This document shows, piece after piece, positions 34,160-42,242 of a DNA stretch of 44,936 bases (within the stretch, counting starts at the first letter, position 1; the number at the start of each line of letters is the position of its first letter). Source of the stretch: CBDBZL01 sp031399025 (lineage in GTDB: Bacteria; Pseudomonadota; Alphaproteobacteria; Sphingomonadales; Sphingomonadaceae); NCBI GenBank assembly GCA_031399025.1, contig JANNOJ010000096.1, positions 1-44,936 of the forward strand, given 5' to 3'. The position numbers were made by a program, and so were the translations under genes. The notes under the pieces are model-generated. The model saw nothing but the letters and a program-made list of their open reading frames with translations. It made no database searches and was not told the origin of the DNA.

Positions 34160-35013
34160 TTCACCTCGTCTTCGAAAACATGGCCTGAGTAATCGTGGCT
34201 GGCCGCTTCCTCGGGGAGGCGGCGCACCCAGATGTTGCGGAACGATACCGGCGAACCGTGATCCTGCAGCTGAATGGGCGCGGCATCGCCATGCGCCGCG
34301 TAGGCGCCGACCTGGCGCCAGACCGTGCCGCCCGGCCACGGCTGGCGGTTCTGCACCAGCACGCCGTTGAGGAAGGCCGTGACATAGGCCGGCCGCAACA
34401 GCGCGCCGCCGGCCGCGAAACGGGGGCGTTCGAAGACGATATCGTAGCTCTGCCAATCGCCGGGAGGGCGCGAAGGGTTCACCAGCGGCGGTCTCCAGCC
34501 GTAGATCGCGCCGACGGTGCCATCGGCATAGGTCGGATTGTCGTAGCCATCGAGAATCTGCAGTTCGTAGCGCTGCATGAACCAGATGCCGCTATTGCCT
34601 CGGTCCTGCGAGCTATTCTCCGGCGGGTTGGGCGAGCGGAACTCCAGGTGCAGTTGCACGTCGCCAAAGCTCTCCTTGCTGACCAGGGCGTTCTCGGCGC
34701 CTTCCGAAGCGCGCGGCGGCACGGTCAGCACGCCATCGGCCATGGTCCAATCGCCGCCTTGCGGCTGCCAGGCGTCGAGCGATTGGCCGTCGAACAGCAC
34801 GATGGCGTCCGACGGAGCCGCACCAGGCGCCGCACCGGGCGTTACGACCTCGGGATGGGGCCGATCGGCGTCGTGCACGCGCCACTCACTGCCGGGCAGC
34901 AGCGGCGTATCGCGGAAGCCCGGCCGTTCCTGAGCCAGTGCGGCGCTCCCGGTCATCGCGACCACTGCGATTACCCCGCCCCATGTGCATCGTTTCACTC
35001 CGGGCTCCCTCAT
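34156..35013 (-). CDS. DUF1080 protein, 3-keto-disaccharide hydrolase family
   Basis: A 285-residue exported protein with a signal peptide (GGVIAVVAMTGSAALAQE). Its concanavalin-like jelly roll bears the DUF1080 marks: DAIVLFDGQSLDAWQ, WTMADGVLTV, FGDVQLHLEFRSP, GNSGIWFMQRYELQILDGY, NGVLVQN, and the closing IQLQDHGSPVSFRNIWVRRL. Members cleave glycosides that were first oxidised at C3, and the family is now annotated as 3-keto-disaccharide hydrolase. It overlaps its upstream neighbour by 4 bases (ATGA) and likewise its downstream neighbour, so it is translated as part of a coupled set. Substrate identity is inferred. Confidence 0.87.
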   Translation of the reverse strand: MREPGVKRCTWGGVIAVVAMTGSAALAQERPGFRDTPLLPGSEWRVHDADRPHPEVVTPGAAPGAAPSDAIVLFDGQSLDAWQPQGGDWTMADGVLTVPPRASEGAENALVSKESFGDVQLHLEFRSPNPPENSSQDRGNSGIWFMQRYELQILDGYDNPTYADGTVGAIYGWRPPLVNPSRPPGDWQSYDIVFERPRFAAGGALLRPAYVTAFLNGVLVQNRQPWPGGTVWRQVGAYAAHGDAAPIQLQDHGSPVSFRNIWVRRLPEEAASHDYSGHVFEDEVK

Positions 35014-35930
35014 GCCGCGTCGATCTCGCGATAGGCGGCGACCAGCCGCTCTTCGCCAGCGCTGCCCTCCGCCGCATTGCCGTGCTCCATGCCGATCACG
35101 CCCGCAAACTCTTTGGTGCGCAGCCAGCGGACGATATTGCGATAGTTGATCTCACCGGTGCCGGGTTCGTTCCGGCCCGGATTGTCGCCGAACTGCAGAT
35201 AGGCGATCTCGTTCCAGCAGGTCTCCAGCGTGCGGATCAGGTTCCCGGCCTGGATTTGCTCGTGATAGAGATCGGCCAGCACCTTAACCGCCGGGCTGTC
35301 CACTGCCCGCGCGATCGCAAACCCTTGCGGGACGGTCTGGAGGAACACGCCCGGATGATCGGTCAGCGTGTTGAGCGGCTCCATCACCATGACCATGCCA
35401 TACGGCTCCACGATCTCGGCCGCGCGGCGCATCGTGTCGATCACCCGGGCGGACTGGACCTCGATCGGCAGCCGGCGATCGAGGAAGCCGGGAACGATGG
35501 TCATCCATCTGGCATCGAGCCGCTGGGCGACGTCGATCGATGCCCGAATGTCGGCGAGGAAGGCCTCGCGATCGGCATCCTCGTCGCCTCCGAGCAGCGG
35601 CCGGAACTCCGCCCAACGCGGCATGCTCGCGACGAACACGCCCATGGTCGTACCGCGTTGCTGGAGCGCGCGCGCCATCGCGCGCTGCTCGGCGACGGAG
35701 CGGCTGGCGGCCTCGTTGTCCTCCCAGGCGGTGAAGCCCTGGTCGGCGGCATAGGCGATTTGCTCGAGCCGGTCGCCCCTGCTGCGGAAGCTGCCTTCAT
35801 GGGGGGCGTAGCCGAGCGTGAAGCGCGCGGCGAACCTAGCAGAGGCACTCTCCGCCGACGCAACGCCCACCACTGCCGCCGTCGCCGCGGCCGTCCCACC
35901 AATCAGCACCATCCGACGAGACGCGCTCAT
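35010..35930 (-). CDS. exported TIM-barrel, hydroxypyruvate-isomerase-like protein (Tat); first gene of the operon
   Basis: A 306-residue protein with a twin-arginine signal (MSASRRMVLIGGTAAATAAV, cleavage near ASA). The barrel has the xylose-isomerase-like pattern with metal-site segments ARWMTIVPGFLDRRL, YGMVMVMEPLNTLTDHPG, VLADLYHEQIQAGN, IAYLQFGDNPGRNEPGTGEI and FAGVIGMEHGN, closest in style to hydroxypyruvate isomerase. It is exported, whereas true Hyi enzymes are cytoplasmic, so another sugar substrate is likely. A GGGGAGA ribosome site precedes ATG 35930, and a 16-bp palindrome lies 26 bases upstream. It overlaps the DUF1080 gene by 4 bases. Confidence 0.85.
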   Translation of the reverse strand: MSASRRMVLIGGTAAATAAVVGVASAESASARFAARFTLGYAPHEGSFRSRGDRLEQIAYAADQGFTAWEDNEAASRSVAEQRAMARALQQRGTTMGVFVASMPRWAEFRPLLGGDEDADREAFLADIRASIDVAQRLDARWMTIVPGFLDRRLPIEVQSARVIDTMRRAAEIVEPYGMVMVMEPLNTLTDHPGVFLQTVPQGFAIARAVDSPAVKVLADLYHEQIQAGNLIRTLETCWNEIAYLQFGDNPGRNEPGTGEINYRNIVRWLRTKEFAGVIGMEHGNAAEGSAGEERLVAAYREIDAA

Positions 35931-35956
35931 CGTGCTTCTCCCCCGCGAGAATCAGG

Positions 35957-35972
35957 CGCGGAATTTTCCGCG
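35957..35972. promoter_or_regulatory. 16-bp palindrome CGCGGAA-TT-TTCCGCG, operator candidate
   Basis: Perfect 7-base arms around TT, 26 bases before the start codon of the first gene of the eight-gene operon. Position fits a repressor site over the promoter or 5' leader. No regulator gene lies inside the operon, so the binding protein is unknown. Confidence 0.55.
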
Positions 35973-36395
35973 TTCCTCCGACAATTCAAACGCATCCCTA
36001 CCGGCAGCACAAGCAGAAGGTTGCGCGCACAGGAAAATTTACGTCACCCATGCAAACGAGATGAGTTTTTGCGCAGGGCGAGCAGTTCGGCCAGGTGCAT
36101 GGTGCATCGACGAACGGGCAGGCAGCATGGGCGTTCTTGTCTGACAACTAGGACAGGGACAAATCGAGCCAGGTTCGCATTTTCACGAGGGGATCGTCAG
36201 TCATCGCTGCACGCGCTTGCCAGCGTCCCCGATGCTCGCGATCTCGCGTCGACACGGATCAAGCTTCACGGGAAACGAGGCCAGCAGGCTTTCGTCGCGA
36301 AAGAGGGGAAATCACTGGCTGGCACGCGAAAGCTGCGCCCGCTAGGGCGGGGACGCAAGGGATAGCAGACCCCATCGAATTGAAAGTAGGACGCA
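35973..36395. other. 423-base divergent promoter region without a supported gene
   Basis: Separates the minus-strand sugar operon from the plus-strand polysaccharide exporter genes. A plus-strand frame is open through part of it but shows no family resemblance. It contains AT-richer pieces near 36030-36080, including an imperfect repeat GCAAAC-N7-GTTTTTGC (36052-36072), likely promoter material. No JUMPstart element was found. Confidence 0.45.
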
Positions 36396-37217
36396 ATGCC
36401 AGAGGCCACCTCACCAGCGCAACCTGCGCCGCAAAAGGGGGGCCTGGCCTCGTTGTTCCAAAACCTTCACCACTGGTACGAAGTCGTTTCGGTTCTGGTC
36501 TCGCGCGATCACAAGTCGCGCTACAAGAACACCGCGATGGGGGTGGTTTGGGCGGTGGCCAGCCCGATCCTGTTCCTGCTGACCTTTTATGTCCTCTTCG
36601 GCCTCGTCATGCGGGTCGACATACCCAATTACGCCTCCTTCGTATTCACCGGCATCGTCGCCTGGCAGTGGCTTCAGACCAGCCTCAACGAGAGTGTCGC
36701 CAGCATTTCGCAGAACGCCAGCCTCGTGGCTTATCCCGGCTTCCCGCTGCACAGCCTGCCGATCGTTTCGGTGATATCAAACTTCATCAACTTCTTGTTC
36801 GCCATTCCCGTAGTGATGATCGTGGTGCTGATCGAGAATGGCAGCTTAGACTGGGCGATCTTGCTCCTGCCGATCATAATGATGGTCCAGTTTGTGTTCA
36901 TTTTGAGCCTGGTCTATCTGGTCGCCGCGGCGAATGTGACCTTTCGCGACACGCAATACATTCTGCCGGTCCTGCTGCAGCTCGGCTATTTCATGACGCC
37001 GATTTTCTACAGCCTGGACCAGTTGCCGGATCAGTTCCGCTTTATCCTCATGCTCAACCCGATGGCCCAGATCATCAGCGCTTACCGCATGATCTTCAAT
37101 GGCCTGCTGCCGGACTTCGCCGGGCTCGCAGGGGTGCTGGGTTTCTCGATCGTGCTCCTCGTGGCGACCTACCGCTACTTCCTGCGGGCGGCCGAGCATT
37201 TCCTCGAGGAAATCTGA
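36396..37217 (+). CDS. polysaccharide ABC exporter, permease subunit (Wzm/KpsM-like)
   Basis: A 273-residue inner-membrane protein of the ABC-2 type. Six hydrophobic segments are visible after a soluble N-terminus (VSRDHKSRYKNTAMGVVWAV), the typical interfacial helix of O-antigen and capsule exporters. Later blocks include FVFTGIVAWQWLQTSLNE, AANVTFRDTQYILPVLLQLGYFMTPIFY and LNPMAQIISAYRMIFNG, all family marks. It would move an undecaprenyl-linked glycan across the inner membrane. The ATPase gene begins 3 bases after this gene ends, so the two form one operon and one transporter. Confidence 0.9.
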   Translation: MPEATSPAQPAPQKGGLASLFQNLHHWYEVVSVLVSRDHKSRYKNTAMGVVWAVASPILFLLTFYVLFGLVMRVDIPNYASFVFTGIVAWQWLQTSLNESVASISQNASLVAYPGFPLHSLPIVSVISNFINFLFAIPVVMIVVLIENGSLDWAILLLPIIMMVQFVFILSLVYLVAAANVTFRDTQYILPVLLQLGYFMTPIFYSLDQLPDQFRFILMLNPMAQIISAYRMIFNGLLPDFAGLAGVLGFSIVLLVATYRYFLRAAEHFLEEI

Positions 37218-37220
37218 CGC

Positions 37221-38453
37221 ATGCCGGCAGCCCTGGTCGTCCGCTCGCTGGGTAAGCGCTTCGTTCATCACGACGCGGCGCGCGCGCAAACCTTCCGCCG
37301 CTTTCTCGAGGGCGGCTGGCGCAGACGCGGCGGCAAGCACGATTTCTGGGCCTTGAGGAACATCGGTTTCTCGGTCGAGCCCGGCGAGATGCTCGGCGTG
37401 ATCGGCCGTAACGGATCGGGCAAATCTACCCTGCTTCGCCTGCTGGGCGGGGTCATGCGGCCCGACGAGGGCTCGGTCGAGGTAGCTGACGCGGTGCACG
37501 GGCTGCTCGACCTGAACGCCGGCATGCATCCCGAACTCACCGGCCGCGAGAACGCCATCTGCACCGGCGTGCTAGCCGGGCTCAGCCGGCGCGAGATCAC
37601 CGCGAGGATGGGCGAGGTAATCGATTTTGCCGAACTCGCCGACTTCATCGACGAGCCCCTGCGCAGCTACAGCGCGGGCATGAAGCTGCGGCTCGGCTTT
37701 GCGGTCGCCGCGCAGACGCGTCCGCGCATCCTGCTGATCGATGAGGTGCTGGCGGTGGGTGATCTTGCCTTCCAGACCAAGTGCATCGAGCGGATCCATC
37801 GCTTCCGTGCCGACGGTTGCGCGATCGTGCTCATCAGCCACGATCTGGCGCAGGTGGAAGCCACTTGCGACCGTGCGCTTTGGCTCCGCAACGGGGAACA
37901 GGTCGCGCTGGGAGCCACGCCGAGCGTGGTGCGCCAGTTCGAAGCTGCGATGCAGGAGGCGACCGCCGAGCGCGCGGCCGAGGATGAGGCGGCGGATGCG
38001 ACTGGGCGAGCGCAGTTCGAGCGCAACAGCAATCGCGTCGGCACGCAGGCGAACCGCATCACGCGCGTGCGCCTCCTGGGGGGTAACGGGGAAGAAACCT
38101 CGAGCATCCGCACCGGCGACCCGCTCATTATCCAGGCGTGGATCGAAACGGCGGTCCCGATGAACGAGCTGCACTTCACGATCACCCTGGCCAACGACCA
38201 GGGCATCGACCTCCTCGACGTGACCACCGCGCAGGACATGGTCGAGCTGCCAGCGCGATCTGGATCAGTTATGCTGCAGGTGGATCTCACGCGGCTCGAC
38301 CTTGCGGGCGGCCTCTATCATTTCAGCATCGGCCTGTACGAGAAGGAATGGGCCTTCGCGTATGACCGCCACGTCAATGCCTACGATCTCACCGTGGAGG
38401 GGCCAGCGAGCTGGGCATCGCTCAACCCGGCGCACAGATGGACGATCGCTTGA
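37221..38453 (+). CDS. polysaccharide ABC exporter, ATPase subunit with Wzt-type C-terminal domain
   Basis: A 410-residue ATPase. Walker A is GRNGSGKST (about 63-71), the Q-loop/VHGLLDLNAGMHPELTGREN region is typical of glycan exporters, the signature is YSAGMKLRLGFAVA, and Walker B is ILLIDEVLAVGD. Residues about 260-410 form an extra beta-sandwich like the carbohydrate-binding C-terminal domain of Wzt (RITRVRLLGGNGEETSSI, LHFTITLANDQGIDLLD, YHFSIGLYEKEWAFAYD), which recognises the finished polysaccharide end. Together with the permease it exports a surface glycan. The export substrate is unknown; a convergent glycosyltransferase gene follows. Confidence 0.92.
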   Translation: MPAALVVRSLGKRFVHHDAARAQTFRRFLEGGWRRRGGKHDFWALRNIGFSVEPGEMLGVIGRNGSGKSTLLRLLGGVMRPDEGSVEVADAVHGLLDLNAGMHPELTGRENAICTGVLAGLSRREITARMGEVIDFAELADFIDEPLRSYSAGMKLRLGFAVAAQTRPRILLIDEVLAVGDLAFQTKCIERIHRFRADGCAIVLISHDLAQVEATCDRALWLRNGEQVALGATPSVVRQFEAAMQEATAERAAEDEAADATGRAQFERNSNRVGTQANRITRVRLLGGNGEETSSIRTGDPLIIQAWIETAVPMNELHFTITLANDQGIDLLDVTTAQDMVELPARSGSVMLQVDLTRLDLAGGLYHFSIGLYEKEWAFAYDRHVNAYDLTVEGPASWASLNPAHRWTIA

Positions 38454-38479
38454 GTCCCGCCGGCCCGTAAGCGGCTGCG

Positions 38480-39649
38480 CTAAGCCCCAGGTCTCGAGAT
38501 TGCTCCCAGGCGCTGCGGCTGAGGGGCATTGGATGGCAGGAGAAAGCTGAACGGCTGCTCGCCCGCGAACCAGACCTGCGACAAATGCGGTCTCTGCACC
38601 GACTTGTTCCGGAGCCGGTTCAGGACGGCGCGGACAACCCCGGTGACCGCCGCGACATGATTGCGGCGCACGGTGCCATTCAAGAACCACAGCGGATGCG
38701 CGGCATAAGAGCGCACCACCAGCGGAATGGTCTGTCGCACCTCACCTCGGCGAACGAAGTAGGGCAGCAGCCAGGTAATCAACGAAGTTCGTGCGTCGCG
38801 GAACAGCGAGTGCGGGATTTCCGGGTCCTCTGCGCGCAATTCGTCGAGCACGGCCAGGCAGGCCCGCAACTGCCTGCCCGGATCTCCCAGCGACATGCCT
38901 GCCATGACCCGCCGGTACGCAACCAACGGCCGGTCAACCAGCACCGGGGTGGCGACGCGGGCCAATTGCAGGATGAGCTTGTAATCCTCCGCCCCATGAA
39001 TGCCTCGCTCACGCATCGTGTCGTCATAGCCGCCGGCAGCTACAACGGCCTCCTTGCGGAAGATTGCCGCGCTGCCGTTGCCGACCGAATTGAACCGCAG
39101 CAGCCCGGCAAGATCATGCCGCGGCGGCGAAGATGGCGGCGCGAACGGCAACAGGTAATCGTCTTCGTCGATCCTGAACGAATAAGCGTAGGCAAACGGC
39201 GCCGCGGGCTCGGCCTCGAGCGCCTGACTGCAGCTGCCGAGGAAATCCGGATGCCACAGATCATCGGCGTCGATGGGCGCTACCAGTGCCGCGCACGCCT
39301 CGCGAAAGCCCCGGTTGCGCGCGGCTGCGAGGCCCTGATTGTGCTGGCGGACCATGCGGATGCGGCGATCGCTGGCGACGAGATGCTCGATGCGCTGGTG
39401 CAACTCGTCGGTCGAGCCGTCATCGACGATGATCACTTCGAAGTCGGCGTAGCGCTGGTTGAGCACCGATTTGATGGTGCGTTCGATCGACCAGGCCGAT
39501 TGGTACACCGGAACGACGACCGAAATTGCCGGCGCGCTATCTGCGGTTCGCCAGCTATGCACCGGTTGTGACCGGGGGCTGCAAATCAGCAATCTGGCAG
39601 GATCTGAGCAATTCCTTCGCGCGACCAGGTGCGCGCCAGCGCACGACAT
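38480..39649 (-). CDS. family 2 glycosyltransferase
   Basis: A 389-residue glycosyltransferase with a GT-A fold. Its nucleotide-sugar domain shows ISVVVPVYQSAWSIERTIKS, VIIVDDGSTDEL, NQGLAAARNRGFREA and the metal motif PIDADDLWHPDF. The acceptor part has GAEDYKLILQLA. No transmembrane segment is evident, so it is cytoplasmic or peripheral. It lies convergent with the Wzm/Wzt genes, 26 bases after the ATPase stop, and is a natural partner for assembly of the exported glycan. The first 35 residues before ISVVV look unconserved, so the start at 39649 may be too long. Confidence 0.85.
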   Translation of the reverse strand: MSCAGAHLVARRNCSDPARLLICSPRSQPVHSWRTADSAPAISVVVPVYQSAWSIERTIKSVLNQRYADFEVIIVDDGSTDELHQRIEHLVASDRRIRMVRQHNQGLAAARNRGFREACAALVAPIDADDLWHPDFLGSCSQALEAEPAAPFAYAYSFRIDEDDYLLPFAPPSSPPRHDLAGLLRFNSVGNGSAAIFRKEAVVAAGGYDDTMRERGIHGAEDYKLILQLARVATPVLVDRPLVAYRRVMAGMSLGDPGRQLRACLAVLDELRAEDPEIPHSLFRDARTSLITWLLPYFVRRGEVRQTIPLVVRSYAAHPLWFLNGTVRRNHVAAVTGVVRAVLNRLRNKSVQRPHLSQVWFAGEQPFSFLLPSNAPQPQRLGAISRPGA

Positions 39650-40070
39650 GCTGAGTACGCCGGGCGAGCACAGCCGGCCATGCGGCTTTCGCCAGCCTTA
39701 CGCTGATTGTCATGGCGTGGCGTACACCTCGGGCCGATCCGCCATCCGACATGCGCCAAGTCATCACAATCCCAGCAGGTACGCGCAGCATGTCGACTCC
39801 CCTCACGTCACTCAGCCTCAGTACGTTGGGATTGCATCAAAAGGATTAACCCAGCTTACCCTGATTCCATATCTGTGCGCTGCGAATAAAAGAGTGCTTA
39901 GGTTTACCTGTATCAAATCGACACCAACCCCCGTCAAAGATGTCATCGCCTATCGGCATTGTCGCTCGAGCTTGCGCCCGAAAACCGGAGCTCGCTTTAC
40001 TCGATGTGGGCAAAGAAAGCGGCGACTGCAGACGTTCTGTGTCGCATGAATTCGCCCGCCCCGACTAGCT
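39650..40070. other. 421-base stretch without a supported gene
   Basis: Between the glycosyltransferase start and the glmS stop, and noticeably less GC-rich than its surroundings (about 39820-39960). It should contain the glycosyltransferase promoter. Several short frames are open but none is recognisable. The lower GC content hints at acquired DNA or a non-coding RNA, neither of which can be shown. Confidence 0.4.
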
Positions 40071-41909
40071 TCACTCCACCGTCACGCTCTTGGCCAGATT
40101 GCGCGGCTGGTCGACATCGGTGCCCTTCATGCAGGCCACGTGATACGCGAGCAGTTGCACCGGCACCGCATAGACCAGCGGGGTGATCAGCGGGTGGACC
40201 TGCGGCATCGCGATGGTGGCCATGCAGCCCTCGCCCGCTTCCTCCAGCCCCGCGGCATCGGAAATCAGCACGATCCGCCCGCCCCGCGCGTGCACCTCCT
40301 GCATGTTGGAGACGGTCTTCTCGAACAACGGCCCGGAGGGGGCCAGCACGATCACCGGCACCGCGTGGTCGATCAGCGCGATGGGCCCGTGCTTCATCTC
40401 GCCCGCGGCATAGCCTTCGGCGTGGATGTAGCTGATTTCCTTCAGCTTCAGCGCGCCTTCCAGCGCCAGCGGGAAATCCGGACCGCGGCCCAGGTAGAGC
40501 ACGTCGCGCGCCGGGGCGATCAGCGGCGCGATCGCGGCGATGGCGGCATCATGGTCGAGCGCGGCGTTGAGCGCGGCCGGCGCCTCGAGCAGGTGGCGCA
40601 CGATCTCGGCCTCTTGCGCGCGCGTCATCCGCCCCTTCTTCACCGCGAAATGCGCGGCCAGCGCGGCCAGCACCGCCAGCTGGCAGGTGAAGGCCTTGGT
40701 CGAGGCGACGCCGATCTCCGGCCCGGCGTGGGTGGGCAGCAGCAGGTCCGCCTCGCGCGCCATCGAGCTGGTGGGCACGTTGACCACCGCGGCGATGATC
40801 TGCCCCGCCGCCCGGCAATGGCGCAGCGCGGCAAGCGTATCGGCCGTCTCGCCGCTCTGCGAGATGAACAGCGCCAGACCGCCCTGCTCCAGCACCGGGT
40901 CGCGGTAACGGAACTCGCTGGCGTAATCGATGTCAGCGGGCACCCGGGCGAAGCGCTCGAACCAATACTTGGCCACCATGCCGGCGTAGTACGAGGTGCC
41001 GCATGCGACGATTGTCAGCCGCTCGACCGCCGAGATGTCGAAATCGAACTGCGGCAGCGCCACCTGGTTCTCGAGCGGGCGCAGGTAGGAGCGCAGCGTC
41101 TGCGCGACCACGGTGGGTTGCTCGAAGATCTCCTTCTGCATGAAATGGTGGTAATTGCCCCGTTCCGTCGGGACGGCCGAGGCGCCCGACAGCTGGATCT
41201 CGCGCTCCACCGGATTGTTGGCTGCATCGTAGACGGCGGCGCCAGCGCGGGTGATGACCACCCAGTCGCCTTCCTCCAGATAGGCGATGCGCTGGGTGAG
41301 CGGTGCGAGCGCCAGCGCATCCGAACCCAGATAGGTCTCGCCCCCTTTCTCGTCCTGCGGCCCGTAGCCGACCACTAGCGGCGAGCCGAGCCGGGCGCCG
41401 ATCAGCAGGTCGGGGTGGCTGCGGAAGGCGATCGCCAGGGCAAATGCGCCGCGCAGCTGAGGCAGGACGTGGGCCACCGCCTCCTGCGGCGTGGCCCCCG
41501 CTTCGATCCGCTCGGAGACCAGGTGCGCCACCACCTCGGTATCGGTCTCGCTCTCGAAGGTGCGCCCCCGCGCCTGCAGCTCCTGGCGCAGCGGGCGGAA
41601 GTTCTCGATGATGCCGTTGTGCACCAGCGCCACCTCGCCGGTGGCATGCGGGTGCGCGTTGTTCTGCGTGGGCGCGCCATGCGTGGCCCAGCGAGTGTGG
41701 GCGATGCCGGTGGCGCCCGGCGCGGGGTTGCGCGCCAGCTCGGCGACCAGATTGGCCAGCTTGCCCTCGGCCCGGCGACGGATGAGCTCGCCGCGCTGCA
41801 CCGTGCAAAGCCCCGCGCTGTCGTAGCCGCGGTACTCCATGCGCCGCAGGCCATCGACCAGCCGCTGCGCCACCTCGCCATGGCCGACAATGCCGATGAT
41901 GCCGCACAT
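40071..41909 (-). CDS. glmS: glutamine-fructose-6-phosphate aminotransferase (isomerizing)
   Basis: GlmS makes glucosamine-6-phosphate from fructose-6-phosphate and glutamine, the entry to UDP-GlcNAc. The 612-residue protein begins MCGIIGIVGH, with the nucleophilic cysteine next to Met, followed by EYRGYDSAGL, THGAPTQNNAHPH and HNGIIEN of the glutaminase domain. Two SIS domains follow (CGTSYYAGMVAKYWFE, SQSGETADTLAALR, and EGALKLKEISYIHAEGYAAG). The C-terminus PRNLAKSVTVE is standard. It lies on the same strand as glmU, separated by a broken HNH gene. No ribozyme or riboswitch was seen upstream. Confidence 0.97.
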   Translation of the reverse strand: MCGIIGIVGHGEVAQRLVDGLRRMEYRGYDSAGLCTVQRGELIRRRAEGKLANLVAELARNPAPGATGIAHTRWATHGAPTQNNAHPHATGEVALVHNGIIENFRPLRQELQARGRTFESETDTEVVAHLVSERIEAGATPQEAVAHVLPQLRGAFALAIAFRSHPDLLIGARLGSPLVVGYGPQDEKGGETYLGSDALALAPLTQRIAYLEEGDWVVITRAGAAVYDAANNPVEREIQLSGASAVPTERGNYHHFMQKEIFEQPTVVAQTLRSYLRPLENQVALPQFDFDISAVERLTIVACGTSYYAGMVAKYWFERFARVPADIDYASEFRYRDPVLEQGGLALFISQSGETADTLAALRHCRAAGQIIAAVVNVPTSSMAREADLLLPTHAGPEIGVASTKAFTCQLAVLAALAAHFAVKKGRMTRAQEAEIVRHLLEAPAALNAALDHDAAIAAIAPLIAPARDVLYLGRGPDFPLALEGALKLKEISYIHAEGYAAGEMKHGPIALIDHAVPVIVLAPSGPLFEKTVSNMQEVHARGGRIVLISDAAGLEEAGEGCMATIAMPQVHPLITPLVYAVPVQLLAYHVACMKGTDVDQPRNLAKSVTVE

Positions 41910-41941
41910 GGTCTATCTGTCCTTGCCTCTTGTGTTTCGTC

Positions 41942-42222
41942 TCACGGCAGAAGTCGGACCAGGCCGACCCACCGCGAGGCTACAGGTCGACGCTCTCGAG
42001 GATCGAGAAGGCCGAGCTGCCCGCGCGACCAGTGTTGTTTGCCGCAATCGCACGCCGTGCAGCTTGGCACTAGATTGTCGATATGGTTGGTACCGCCCGG
42101 GAATGCGGCAGGACATGATCGAATGCATTGTCTATGCACATAGCGGCGACGTGCTTTTCGTTGTTCGTTTTGCCCGATCGGAGCGCCCGGGGGTATTCCC
42201 GCTCGGGCAAATTGCGCCCGGA
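41942..42222 (-). pseudogene. HNH endonuclease remnant, frameshifted
   Basis: Between glmU and glmS on the minus strand. One frame reads SGRNLPEREYPRALRSGKT and continues to CIDNAFDHVLPHSR. The adjacent frame continues with GGTNHIDNLVPSCTACDCGK and QHWSRGQLGLLDPRE and ends at 41942. Together they form the HNH core (DHVLPxSRGGTNxxDNLVP) with its zinc-type cysteines. A one-base loss at CCCGGGCGGTACC (about 42090-42100) separates the frames. The N-terminal part is also short or missing. It is therefore a decayed HNH endonuclease gene. Confidence 0.75.
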
Positions 42223-42242
42223 ACCGGGTCGGGGAGGGCCGG

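Noticed and set aside
36052..36072. LacI-type operator GCAAAC-N7-GTTTTTGC
   Set aside because: Arms are imperfect and lie far from the operon start; the palindrome at 35957 is a better candidate.
41910..42242. glmS ribozyme or riboswitch upstream of glmS
   Set aside because: That element is known mainly from Firmicutes, and the region is explained by the HNH remnant.
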